From contig JABCSP010000162.1 of NCBI GenBank assembly GCA_018238825.1, positions 1 to 5,629 of the forward strand: a stretch of 5,629 nucleotides of DNA, given 5' to 3'. Made by a program: the position numbers and the translations under genes. This document shows positions 1-5,381 of this stretch, piece by piece. The notes beneath the pieces are model-generated. The model did not search any database. It had not been told where the DNA came from and was given only the letters and a program-made list of their open reading frames with translations. Source of the DNA: Candidatus Thorarchaeota archaeon. Lineage in GTDB: Archaea > Asgardarchaeota > Thorarchaeia > Thorarchaeales > Thorarchaeaceae. Position 1 is the stretch's first letter. The number at the start of each line of letters is the position of its first letter.

Positions 1-256
1 CAGAGCTCTTCTTGAACCAAGCTTTAACATCGTCAATTGATTCTATTGGTTCATCTAGAGCTTCCATTCTTTTCTTCTGATTGGCAATACACCGTTGAAT
101 ATTGTATTCCGCGACAATTTCGTGAGTCCGTTCTTTGCCAAGAGTTTCTTCTAGATTTCTGATGAAGTTCACTAGAGGTCGGTAGATTCCCATCAGATAT
201 TCTCTGTATGTGATACTTTCTATTGTTTCATCAAACTTGTGTTTTGGTTCAGTCAT
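1..256 (-). CDS. Partial protein, possibly ATC hydrolase-like (N-terminal 85 residues)
   Basis: The frame is open from an ATG at 256-254 to the left window edge, giving 85 residues and no stop; the C-terminal part lies outside. The start is supported by AAGGGGAG at 269-262, five bases before the ATG. The product is soluble, charged and helical, with no signal peptide or membrane segment. Its middle (about residues 27-60) has the pattern of a hydrophobic helix, then LGKERTHEIV, then a basic helix, and then a segment SIDDVKAWFKK. This spacing recalls the L-2-amino-thiazoline-4-carboxylic acid hydrolase family, whose members are common and mostly uncharacterised in archaea. The resemblance is from memory of the family pattern, and the catalytic part is not visible, so function is tentative. 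It is transcribed in the same direction as the downstream-numbered genes but is separated from the agmatinase gene by 104 bases, so it probably has its own promoter. Confidence 0.8.
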   Translation of the reverse strand, partial: MTEPKHKFDETIESITYREYLMGIYRPLVNFIRNLEETLGKERTHEIVAEYNIQRCIANQKKRMEALDEPIESIDDVKAWFKKSS

Positions 257-337
257 GTATACTCCCCTTAGTTTCGGAATTCAAGTAGAAGGATTCCTGT
301 AATATTTCTGGCTATTCATGCATTGGAATTATTAAAT
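257..337 (-). promoter_or_regulatory. Leader and putative TATA box of the partial left-edge gene
   Basis: On the minus strand a TTTAATAAT element (336-328) lies about 75 bases before the ATG at 256. A transcript starting about 26 bases downstream of it would have a leader of about 45 bases, ending in the AAGGGGAG ribosome site. The TATA call is by eye and weak in this AT-rich gap; the ribosome site is the firmer part. Nothing else is seen between the two genes. Confidence 0.35.
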
Positions 338-360
338 GAAATGAGAATCTCTCCGATAGA

Positions 361-1275
361 TTAATGCGATGGCTTTGCAAATCCAGTGAGAACTTCCTTC
401 ACAATATCACGTGCAGCAATTGCAGCTAATCCAGAAGTGTCGATTAACGGATTGAGCTCAACGATATCTGAATATTTCACTTTTCCAGATGAAAATGCAA
501 TCCGAATGATAGACACCAATTCTTCAATTGAGAGACCTCCTGATTCTGGATGGCTGACTCCTGGCGCAATCGATGGGTCTAATACATCAAGGTCAATTGA
601 AATATAGAGCTGGTCAACTCGCTTAGCGAGGTATTGGATTTCTTGCTTTACTGTTGATTTTGTTATTTTCGGTAGTTCCTTCTTCTGCTCGGGTATAGCG
701 CATCGTATGTCAAAAGCAATGACATCATCAATCTCGATTATTTTCTCGTCAATAATTCTTCTTAGAGTAGTTGCGTGTGATAGTTGGTATCCTCCCATAT
801 CGGAATACAAATCTGCATGAGCATCAAGATAGAGAATACCCCATTTTCCTTTTCGTTCCCTTTTGAGACCTCTCAGAATAGGATAAGTAATGAAGTGATC
901 TCCACCGAGAAACAAAAGACTACTCTCTTTGGTTGCTAATTTTGTTACTGCTTCAGAAATATCGACAACTGCAGCTTCTGGCAGTCTTTGAACAACTTCG
1001 AGGTCTCCGACATCTTCCAATGTAATTAGTTTAGACAGCGGTTCTTCAGGAACATACCCCTCTCCGATTGTGAGGGGATAGCTGTGAGACCTCTCTCCAT
1101 CTGTTGCCTTTCTAATTGCATCAGGTCCAAATCGAGCTCCTGGAGTGTAGCTTGAGGTTATATCATAGGGAATGCCTACAATTCCTACATCGGGATTACC
1201 ACTTTCTGGACCCTTTATTCCAAAGAATGTTCTTGGTAAACGAAGATATCCATTCAATTCATCTTTGAGAGGCAT
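361..1275 (-). CDS. speB: Agmatinase / arginase-family ureohydrolase
   Basis: Hydrolyses a guanidino compound, most likely agmatine, to urea and an amine such as putrescine; a cytosolic enzyme with two Mn ions. Numbering from the chosen start (304 residues, usual for the family), the metal ligands are all present: His127 in LGGDH, Asp151, His153 and Asp155 in LDAHAD, and Asp228 and Asp230 in SIDLDVLDP. Glu273 in VELNP matches the glutamate that holds the guanidinium group in the family. Two departures from typical agmatinases are HATT where HGT is usual and GVSHPESGG where GTGTPE is usual, so the exact substrate (agmatine, aminopropylagmatine, guanidinobutyrate or another) is open. A longer reading from ATG 1308 adds MFILLPSFLFF, a greasy tail odd for this cytosolic family and lying at or before the expected transcript start. 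I therefore prefer the ATG at 1275, although neither start has a ribosome site. Confidence 0.93.
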   Translation of the reverse strand: MPLKDELNGYLRLPRTFFGIKGPESGNPDVGIVGIPYDITSSYTPGARFGPDAIRKATDGERSHSYPLTIGEGYVPEEPLSKLITLEDVGDLEVVQRLPEAAVVDISEAVTKLATKESSLLFLGGDHFITYPILRGLKRERKGKWGILYLDAHADLYSDMGGYQLSHATTLRRIIDEKIIEIDDVIAFDIRCAIPEQKKELPKITKSTVKQEIQYLAKRVDQLYISIDLDVLDPSIAPGVSHPESGGLSIEELVSIIRIAFSSGKVKYSDIVELNPLIDTSGLAAIAARDIVKEVLTGFAKPSH

Positions 1276-1325
1276 AAAGAATAGAAAAGATGGTAACAAA
1301 ATAAACATGCTGTAATCAAATTAGG

Positions 1326-1335
1326 ATATAAAATA
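1326..1335 (-). promoter_or_regulatory. Putative TATA box of the agmatinase gene
   Basis: The minus strand reads TATTTTATAT here. A start of transcription about 25-27 bases downstream falls near 1303-1306, which is just inside the ATG at 1308 and about 30 bases before the ATG at 1275. This fits a short leader without a ribosome site and supports the 1275 start. The box lies immediately after the 1344-1380 inverted repeat in the direction of transcription. Confidence 0.45.
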
Positions 1336-1343
1336 AAGAGAAT

Positions 1344-1380
1344 GATAATCCCTTGAGAGTAAGAATTCTCAGGGATTATC
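1344..1380 (-). terminator. Inverted repeat / hairpin after the surface-protein gene
   Basis: The arms are GATAATCCCTTGAGA (1344-1358) and TCTCAGGGATTATC (1367-1380). They pair over 14 bases with one bulged base and an eight-base loop. The repeat begins 12 bases after the stop codon of the surface-protein gene, and in that direction is followed by a T-rich run, so a terminator role is likely. It also abuts the agmatinase TATA box, so it could instead be, or also be, an operator. Confidence 0.6.
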
Positions 1381-1391
1381 TTGTTTCTTGC

Positions 1392-3050
1392 TTAAACTTG
1401 GTATGAACCACCACTGCCTCTTCCACGAGCAATAAGCCCAATATTGATGATACCACCTAAACCTACTACTCCAATCGCTAGAGCTGTATAGGGCATTCCA
1501 TCAGCTATCATCTGGGATAGTAGTCCAACCATATCAGGACTGACAGAATAACCATCAATATGACTTGATTTGGAATATGTAGTATTACCATAATCGTATG
1601 TCACTGTGGCTGGATAGAAGATGTATCCACCTTCATTGACAAAAGTTACAGTGTAGGAGATATTCAACCAATCACCAACGTCAAGGACTGATGATGTAGT
1701 ACTCTGAACTCCAGTTACAGTGATATTGGGGTATGTATCTGAAAATAGGGTATCCACCAATGTAATGTTATAGATTGGATCTATTCCGTCATTGTATACA
1801 CCAACATTGACATCTACTGAACCACCTGCGGTCATAGTTGCAGGAGAGAAGGTTCTTGCAATTTCAATTTTTGGTGGAAACAATCCTTGTTCAAAGTTGA
1901 CAGTATAATCAGGTTGATTTGAATACGCGGTAGCATTCCAAAATATCAAACCTGATTCGCTATCATAGAAGGTGCGATTTAGAGCTTCATCTTCGGGACT
2001 ATACGACGTGATATTGACGTCCTGAGGAAGTTGTAAGGCAACAAGAGATTGGCCATTGGTCAAACCATTGATGTTATCTATAGAATCCTTGCCTAAGAGT
2101 TTTTCAAAAATCTTGATTTCGTCAGAAACTGTTGAAAGAACTTGGTCTCCAATGTATCCTGCAGCAGCAATTGCTAGTGGACCATCTAATGCAGGCAACT
2201 GAGCGGTTAGAAATGATGTGGCAATTGAATTATCACCCATAAATCCTCCAATTAGATCCATTAGGTCGCCCATATCAGGTACAGCTAGTAGTCCTGCACC
2301 AGATGCTCTTGCGTCTGTAAATACACTTGTGTCAATCGAATTTAGAAAACCAGATTGGTCCATTAAACCAAGTACACTCTCTACTGCTTCATCGAATGGA
2401 TTGGTTATTTGGTAGATGAAGAGATTGATTGTATCAAAGGGAAGGGTAACATTCATTTCTGGTGGGAAGAAATCTTCATCAATCCTCAAGTCTAGAAGAT
2501 CTGCAAAAGCAAAACCAAATTGAAGATTTAGGTGACTTCGAATCGCACCCATTCTAGCATGTGCCTCTGCATCTGTTACATCAACAAAGACATTGATGAG
2601 CAAGCTGAAGTCTGTGCCGATCATTTCAAGAATGGAGTCAATATCGAATTCACCCTCGTCAAATTGAGCAGCTACAAAGTCTTCACTTGCACCTTCCATT
2701 CCTATGAACTCTTCACCAATCAAATCCATAATGTAGTCAAGAAGCTCACCTTGTGTAGCCAATATGGCCGTCACCATGCAACCATCATACATTTCACCAG
2801 GTCCAGATTGATTCAACCCTAACTCGTCAGAGGGAATTCCAATTTGTCCATAGATAACTGATGGAACACCTTGTGGATCTATTGATGCAAATACAATCTC
2901 TGCACCGTTATCAATTAGGTCGAAGATGAAATCTTCTCCTATATCTTGAGCCACAACTGCGCCACCAGCGTTTGCTGCAACCACAGCGGGAGCAGCTAAA
3001 AGAAATGCTATAGCTATTATGACAAATGCGTGCTTGTAATTAATTTTCAT
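1392..3050 (-). CDS. Secreted, C-terminally anchored surface protein with DUF11-like domain
   Basis: A 552-residue extracytoplasmic protein of unknown function. Residues 1-26 form a signal peptide: MKINYK, a greasy core and an AVVAANA cleavage region. Residues about 35-390 are acidic, rich in Asp, Glu, Gly and Leu, and match no domain I recognise. Residues about 392-487 look like a DUF11/CARDB-type Ig fold (FSPATMTAGGSVDVNVGVYN, then NITLVDTL, then LNISYTVTF). Residues about 521-541 form one membrane helix, followed by the short basic tail ARGRGSGGSYQV. Nine N-x-S/T sequons are present (residues 80, 200, 346, 358, 372, 428, 442, 463, 489), seven of them clustered near the C-terminus, as expected for a glycosylated archaeal cell-surface protein. 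The start is ATG 3050 and not the upstream 3101, because AAGGAGG lies nine bases before it and the extra 17 residues would precede the signal peptide. It follows the membrane-protein gene by one base, so the two are probably co-translated. Confidence 0.9.
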   Translation of the reverse strand: MKINYKHAFVIIAIAFLLAAPAVVAANAGGAVVAQDIGEDFIFDLIDNGAEIVFASIDPQGVPSVIYGQIGIPSDELGLNQSGPGEMYDGCMVTAILATQGELLDYIMDLIGEEFIGMEGASEDFVAAQFDEGEFDIDSILEMIGTDFSLLINVFVDVTDAEAHARMGAIRSHLNLQFGFAFADLLDLRIDEDFFPPEMNVTLPFDTINLFIYQITNPFDEAVESVLGLMDQSGFLNSIDTSVFTDARASGAGLLAVPDMGDLMDLIGGFMGDNSIATSFLTAQLPALDGPLAIAAAGYIGDQVLSTVSDEIKIFEKLLGKDSIDNINGLTNGQSLVALQLPQDVNITSYSPEDEALNRTFYDSESGLIFWNATAYSNQPDYTVNFEQGLFPPKIEIARTFSPATMTAGGSVDVNVGVYNDGIDPIYNITLVDTLFSDTYPNITVTGVQSTTSSVLDVGDWLNISYTVTFVNEGGYIFYPATVTYDYGNTTYSKSSHIDGYSVSPDMVGLLSQMIADGMPYTALAIGVVGLGGIINIGLIARGRGSGGSYQV

Positions 3051-3051
3051 T

Positions 3052-3627
3052 CTAAAAGTCCTCCTTGGGCCTGACAATAGAACCAATAATTCCTGCGACA
3101 ATCACAATAATAATTGGTGTGAGGAACCAAATGATCAAAGGTGTGATCAAAGCCATAATGTCCAAACTGCCTCCTCCTCCAATTCCTGAAATAAGTGGTA
3201 GGATTTGATCGATTGCACCTTGGATCAATGGGATACCAAGTAGGTCAATCAATGAAGAGCCAGGTGGGATTACTAATGTGCCAAGTGCCAGTCCATCTTG
3301 ATATAGAAGAAATACACACAGGGCAATAACACCAAGACAAGCTAGCCAAACCATTAATCCGACAACAAAAGCACCTTTCTTGGTACCTGCTATCATTCCC
3401 CCGACAAAGCCAGCTCCTGCCCAGACTGCAATCATTGTAAAACTATTCATCGGATTAACGAGGATTAGATTTAGCATGACCAATGCTGGCCTCACATAAT
3501 TTCCGAGTGAGGGTGCAAGGATAGCAATTGCAGATTCATATCCTTGAGGTAACAGGAACCATCCGCCGAGGAGAACTATGAGTAATGAAATGAGCCAGCC
3601 AAAATACTTGCTCGAAAATGATGAAAT
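3052..3627 (-). CDS. Five-helix membrane protein with probable non-ATG start
   Basis: An integral membrane protein of about 191 residues, family not recognised. Membrane helices are at about residues 9-26, 44-58, 62-81, 86-108 and 157-184. A loop of about 45 residues between the last two carries an amphipathic stretch and a glycine-rich GIGGGGS turn, and the tail is VRPKEDF. No ATG, GTG or TTG lies near the first helix. The only strong ribosome site, AAGGAGG at 3642-3636, is eight bases before an ATT (3627-3625) and five before an ATA (3630-3628). The nearest ordinary start in frame is a TTG at 3765, which would add 46 residues from AT-rich DNA that looks like a leader and contains an inverted repeat. 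I therefore place the start at ATT 3627, with the TTG as the alternative. It is first in an operon with the surface protein, which suggests it assists export, anchoring or complex formation; that role is inferred. Confidence 0.75.
   Translation of the reverse strand: MSSFSSKYFGWLISLLIVLLGGWFLLPQGYESAIAILAPSLGNYVRPALVMLNLILVNPMNSFTMIAVWAGAGFVGGMIAGTKKGAFVVGLMVWLACLGVIALCVFLLYQDGLALGTLVIPPGSSLIDLLGIPLIQGAIDQILPLISGIGGGGSLDIMALITPLIIWFLTPIIIVIVAGIIGSIVRPKEDF
3060..3066 (-). promoter_or_regulatory. Ribosome binding site fixing the surface-protein start
   Basis: AAGGAGG on the minus strand lies nine bases before the ATG at 3050 and within the last codons of the upstream membrane-protein gene, whose TAG (3054-3052) precedes the ATG by one base. 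This decides between the 3050 and 3101 starts and implies translational coupling. Confidence 0.85.
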
Positions 3628-3635
3628 TATATTTT

Positions 3636-3642
3636 CCTCCTT
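3636..3642 (-). promoter_or_regulatory. Strong ribosome site before an ATT/ATA codon
   Basis: AAGGAGG is identical to the site used by the downstream surface-protein gene. Its spacing to ATT 3627 (eight bases) matches the nine-base spacing of the other clear sites in this window, which favours ATT over ATA. There is no ATG within reach. Confidence 0.65.
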
Positions 3643-3645
3643 GCA

Positions 3646-3681
3646 AATAGGTTCTATTAATATTCCAAATTCTAACCTATT
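3646..3681 (-). repeat. Inverted repeat in the membrane-operon leader
   Basis: Eight-base perfect arms, AATAGGTT (3646-3653) and AACCTATT (3674-3681), are separated by 20 bases just upstream of the AAGGAGG site. It could be an operator or a leader hairpin. Its presence argues that this stretch is noncoding leader and not the N-terminus of the membrane protein. Arms this short in AT-rich DNA can arise by chance. Confidence 0.35.
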
Positions 3682-3815
3682 AACACTTTGGCCTATGTTT
3701 ATGATGAGTGAAATTTGATGTGTGGAATACTGCTTTAGGAAAAGAGAAATACTCCCAATATCCAATAATAATCAATATCTTTGCTACAAATAAGTAATTT
3801 TGAAAGCATTTGATA

Positions 3816-3831
3816 TGTGCTAGCTAGTACA
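3816..3831. promoter_or_regulatory. Candidate operator palindrome between divergent operons
   Basis: TGTGCTAGCTAGTACA is a 16-base palindrome with seven of eight pairs matched around the core CTAGCTAG. It lies 30 bases before the ATG of the winged-helix gene, about where its transcript would start, and in the gap shared with the divergent membrane operon. A dimeric winged-helix protein could bind such a site, so self-regulation is a natural guess. No second copy was noticed in the window. Confidence 0.45.
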
Positions 3832-3860
3832 CAAGCAAGTAATAGTGGGTTGGTCATAGA

Positions 3861-4214
3861 ATGGAGGATAACACCGAAATGACTTCAGTGTATGAACTAG
3901 TGCAACTAATGTCGTCTCTTAATGACACAAGACGGGCGATCCTTCTTGCGTTGGCACATATTTATCCTAGAAGTGTTAGCGGTGTTCAACTCAGTCGATT
4001 GATTGGGTACAGTGGAAAATCAAGGAGTCTTTACAGAGGTGTAATCTCACACCTTAAAGAGAACGAGCTGATACAGATAGACCAGCTTACTCCAAAGCTC
4101 TATGCTATTCGGATAAACAGTGAGCATCCGCTCCTGTCTGTTCTTGTTGACCTCTGTAGGACAAACGGCGAGAGTGCTCGTATAATATACTTGAAAGCGC
4201 TGGAGGACGAATGA
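3861..4214 (+). CDS. Winged-helix DNA-binding transcriptional regulator
   Basis: A 117-residue protein with the layout of a winged helix: helix one at about residues 23-35 (TRRAILLALAHIY), helix two at 39-49 (VSGVQLSRLIG), a recognition helix at about 51-70 (GKSRSLYRGVISHLKENEL), and a beta hairpin wing at 72-86 (IDQLTPKLYAIRIN), then a C-terminal helix likely used for dimerisation. It resembles small ArsR/MarR-like archaeal regulators in size, but has no cysteine metal site of the ArsR kind, and no specific family is claimed. Two starts are possible: ATG 3861, without a clear ribosome site, or ATG 3879, with GGAGG 11 bases before it; only six N-terminal residues differ. It is co-transcribed with the membrane protein one base downstream and faces away from the surface-protein operon. 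A palindrome 30 bases upstream may be its own operator. Confidence 0.88.
   Translation: MEDNTEMTSVYELVQLMSSLNDTRRAILLALAHIYPRSVSGVQLSRLIGYSGKSRSLYRGVISHLKENELIQIDQLTPKLYAIRINSEHPLLSVLVDLCRTNGESARIIYLKALEDE
4202..4206 (+). promoter_or_regulatory. Ribosome site of the downstream membrane-protein gene
   Basis: GGAGG lies inside the last codons of the regulator gene, nine bases before ATG 4216. The regulator ends with TGA at 4212-4214, so the intercistronic gap is one base. This fixes the start of the next gene and implies coupled translation. Confidence 0.85.
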
Positions 4215-4215
4215 A

Positions 4216-4824
4216 ATGGAAGACATGCTTCTGAAGCAGGCAAGGGCTCTATACAAGGATCGTCTACGTATTGCACTAGCTGCATTCATAGTTGTTTTCT
4301 CTATCACATTCTACTTATTCTATAATCCTGAAATAGTTTCAATTGGTGCAATCCCACCTAGTGGCGTTATTCCAAGTGGATGGACTCAAGGATTTGCAGT
4401 AGTTGCATCTGTTAATACAATTGGGTTCTGCTTGTCAATTACACTCATATTATTGATTTTCGGATTTTGGTCTTGGGCTTTTCTACCTGGCCCTGCATTA
4501 ACTTACACACTTGCAATACTAAAAGGCATACTAGGAACTGATACCACGATCAGACACTCTTTTGGAAAGAAGATTAGAGTGACCTTGGAAAATGGACTTC
4601 AATTTGATGTGAATTGCAGAATCAAAGATAAAGGTTCAGAAGAATGGTTTGTTTATCGTTTAGTGTCAACACAATTGCATTGTGATCAATTAAGGAATAT
4701 TGCACTTAGACATGGATTCGGTGTCAAGAATGACCGTTTAGTGGCTAATATTAGCAATAATGAACTTCATCATAGAACGTTCTTATTGACTAAAGCAATG
4801 ATGTTAGTAAGTATATCTATCTAA
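4216..4824 (+). CDS. Two-helix membrane protein with soluble tail, unknown family
   Basis: A 202-residue protein. Membrane helices are at about residues 18-37 and 66-89, and a short greasy stretch at 92-106 may lie along the membrane. The loop between the first two (38-65) is rich in Pro and Gly (IPPSGVIPSGW) and probably faces outside, since the N-terminus is basic (KDRLR). Residues about 112-202 form a soluble, probably cytosolic part with alternating strands and helices (KIRVTLENGLQFDVNCRI, then DQLRNIALRHGFGV). I do not recognise the family. The start at ATG 4216 has GGAGG nine bases before it. Because it is made together with the winged-helix regulator, it may sense an envelope signal and act on the regulator; that is inference. 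The gene ends without sign of a frameshift: the other frames after 4824 close quickly. Confidence 0.85.
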   Translation: MEDMLLKQARALYKDRLRIALAAFIVVFSITFYLFYNPEIVSIGAIPPSGVIPSGWTQGFAVVASVNTIGFCLSITLILLIFGFWSWAFLPGPALTYTLAILKGILGTDTTIRHSFGKKIRVTLENGLQFDVNCRIKDKGSEEWFVYRLVSTQLHCDQLRNIALRHGFGVKNDRLVANISNNELHHRTFLLTKAMMLVSISI

Positions 4825-4991
4825 TTGTGGGGATGTCTTAACGCTCTGGGTGTTTTCTGTTTCTTTTTTTTCGCAAAATTATCTATTTCAGTCATCCAGC
4901 GTGTAATCATAACTGGATGAGTAGTGTATCTTGAGGGGATACTATTGCCTATGAATGATTTCTTCTGCTTCTTCTTTTTTTTCTTTGCCAT
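4821..4991 (-). CDS. Possible small lysine-rich protein (56 residues)
   Basis: An open frame from ATG 4991 to TAG at 4823-4821, convergent with the preceding gene and overlapping its end by four bases. The product is very basic. It starts MAKKKKKKQKK, continues through a mixed segment around RYTTHPVMITRWMTEIDNFA and carries a second lysine cluster KKKKQK before TPRALRHPHN. No family is recognised; basic tails of this kind would suit nucleic-acid or membrane binding. A TATA-like TTTAAATAA sits on the minus strand near 5030-5037, which would give a leader of about 17 bases, and there is no ribosome site. The main doubt is that both lysine runs are the complement of T-tracts that can be explained as plus-strand terminators. 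It also overlaps by 37 bases the plus-strand frame starting at 4955. Confidence 0.35.
   Translation of the reverse strand: MAKKKKKKQKKSFIGNSIPSRYTTHPVMITRWMTEIDNFAKKKKQKTPRALRHPHN
4852..4871 (+). terminator. T-tract terminator after the regulator operon
   Basis: A 20-base run of mostly T, including eight in a row at 4864-4871, begins 28 bases after the stop codon at 4824. Archaeal RNA polymerase terminates at such T-tracts without needing a hairpin, and none is seen before this one. A second T-rich run lies at 4961-4985. Confidence 0.55.
4892..4920. repeat. Eight-base inverted repeat
   Basis: TCATCCAG (4892-4899) and CTGGATGA (4913-4920) pair perfectly across a 13-base loop. No T-run follows on the plus strand, so it is not a classic terminator. 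It lies inside the possible lysine-rich ORF. It could be a structured 3' end of the regulator transcript or chance. Confidence 0.35.
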
Positions 4992-5230
4992 CAATATCAC
5001 ACATTATTATTTCTATTATTTCTTCAAATTTATTTAAAGATAAACTAACATATAACAGTAAAGTTGAGTATTCAGCTTATCTTGGTTTTATAACATGTTT
5101 ATCAGCTTTGATTTATGCATTAGTTAATCCTTTTTTTGAATTTTCACCAATATTTCAGAAAATTACTGTTATTCTATTCATGATCTGGCTACCATTAACA
5201 CATTATAATCTTAAAATTCAGAATGATTAA
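4955..5230 (+). CDS. Possible small AT-rich membrane protein
   Basis: An open frame of 91 residues from ATG 4955, or 81 from TTG 4985, ending in TAA at 5228-5230. From about residue 28 it reads like real protein: a charged stretch KDKLTYNSKVEYSAY, then a membrane helix (about 42-60, GFITCLSALIYALVNPFF), a short loop, a second helix (about 68-84, ITVILFMIWLPLTHY) and a polar tail NLKIQND. The first 27 residues are Ser/Ile/Phe-rich, come from a low-complexity TTC/TTT tract and are less convincing. There is no good ribosome site. GC is about 24% over most of it, far below the neighbouring genes. It may be a small membrane protein, the 3' remnant of a longer gene cut at the T-rich tract, or a chance frame. 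No family is recognised. Confidence 0.35.
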   Translation: MISSASSFFSLPSISHIIISIISSNLFKDKLTYNSKVEYSAYLGFITCLSALIYALVNPFFEFSPIFQKITVILFMIWLPLTHYNLKIQND

Positions 5231-5312
5231 TATTTGGCAATATAGAATGTAAATAACTTTAAAATCCTTTTATTTTCAGATTTACAGATATTATTTTAAA
5301 CTTTTAAATTCT

Positions 5313-5333
5313 AAAAAGAAATTATATTTATAT
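5313..5333 (+). promoter_or_regulatory. Putative BRE/TATA promoter of the serine dehydratase gene
   Basis: A purine-rich AAAAAGAAA (5313-5321) is followed by TTATATTTATA (5322-5332), the arrangement of an archaeal BRE and TATA box. A transcript start would then fall near 5352-5357, leaving a leader of about 55-60 bases. The call is by eye in very AT-rich DNA, so it is uncertain. Confidence 0.4.
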
Positions 5334-5352
5334 TCCTTTTTTCTCTAATTCA

Positions 5353-5381
5353 TTTAGTTTTTGTATTTTTACAAAACTAAA
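5353..5381 (+). repeat. AT-rich hairpin in the serine dehydratase leader
   Basis: TTTAGTTTTTGT (5353-5364) and ACAAAACTAAA (5371-5381) pair over 11 bases with one bulged T and a six-base loop. It ends about 31 bases before the ATG at 5413 and would lie at the very 5' end of the transcript if the proposed TATA box is used. It could be an operator, a leader structure or the terminator of something upstream. Confidence 0.45.

Noticed and set aside
386..607. Plus-strand open frame of 73 codons inside the agmatinase gene
   Set aside because: It is the antisense shadow of a strongly supported gene; no ribosome site and no protein-like features.
2218..2822. Two plus-strand open frames (2218-2415 and 2532-2822) inside the surface-protein gene
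   Set aside because: Antisense to a well-supported coding frame with signal peptide and domain pattern; no start signals.
3051..3101. Start of the surface protein at 3101
   Set aside because: It would put 17 residues before a good signal peptide and overlap the upstream gene, whereas ATG 3050 has AAGGAGG at nine bases.
3618..3707. ATGATGA at 3618-3624 and 3701-3707 as C boxes of a C/D guide RNA
   Set aside because: No CTGA D box at a fitting distance follows either one, so there is no basis for a C/D RNA.
4047..4307. Minus-strand open frames (4047-4307 and 4100-4285) across the regulator and membrane-protein genes
   Set aside because: They oppose two genes with clear ribosome sites and domain structure, and their products look like nothing in particular.
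4776..4860. Frameshift at the end of the 4216-4824 gene, with a lost C-terminal part
   Set aside because: The other two plus frames close soon after 4824 and show no continuation of protein-like sequence.
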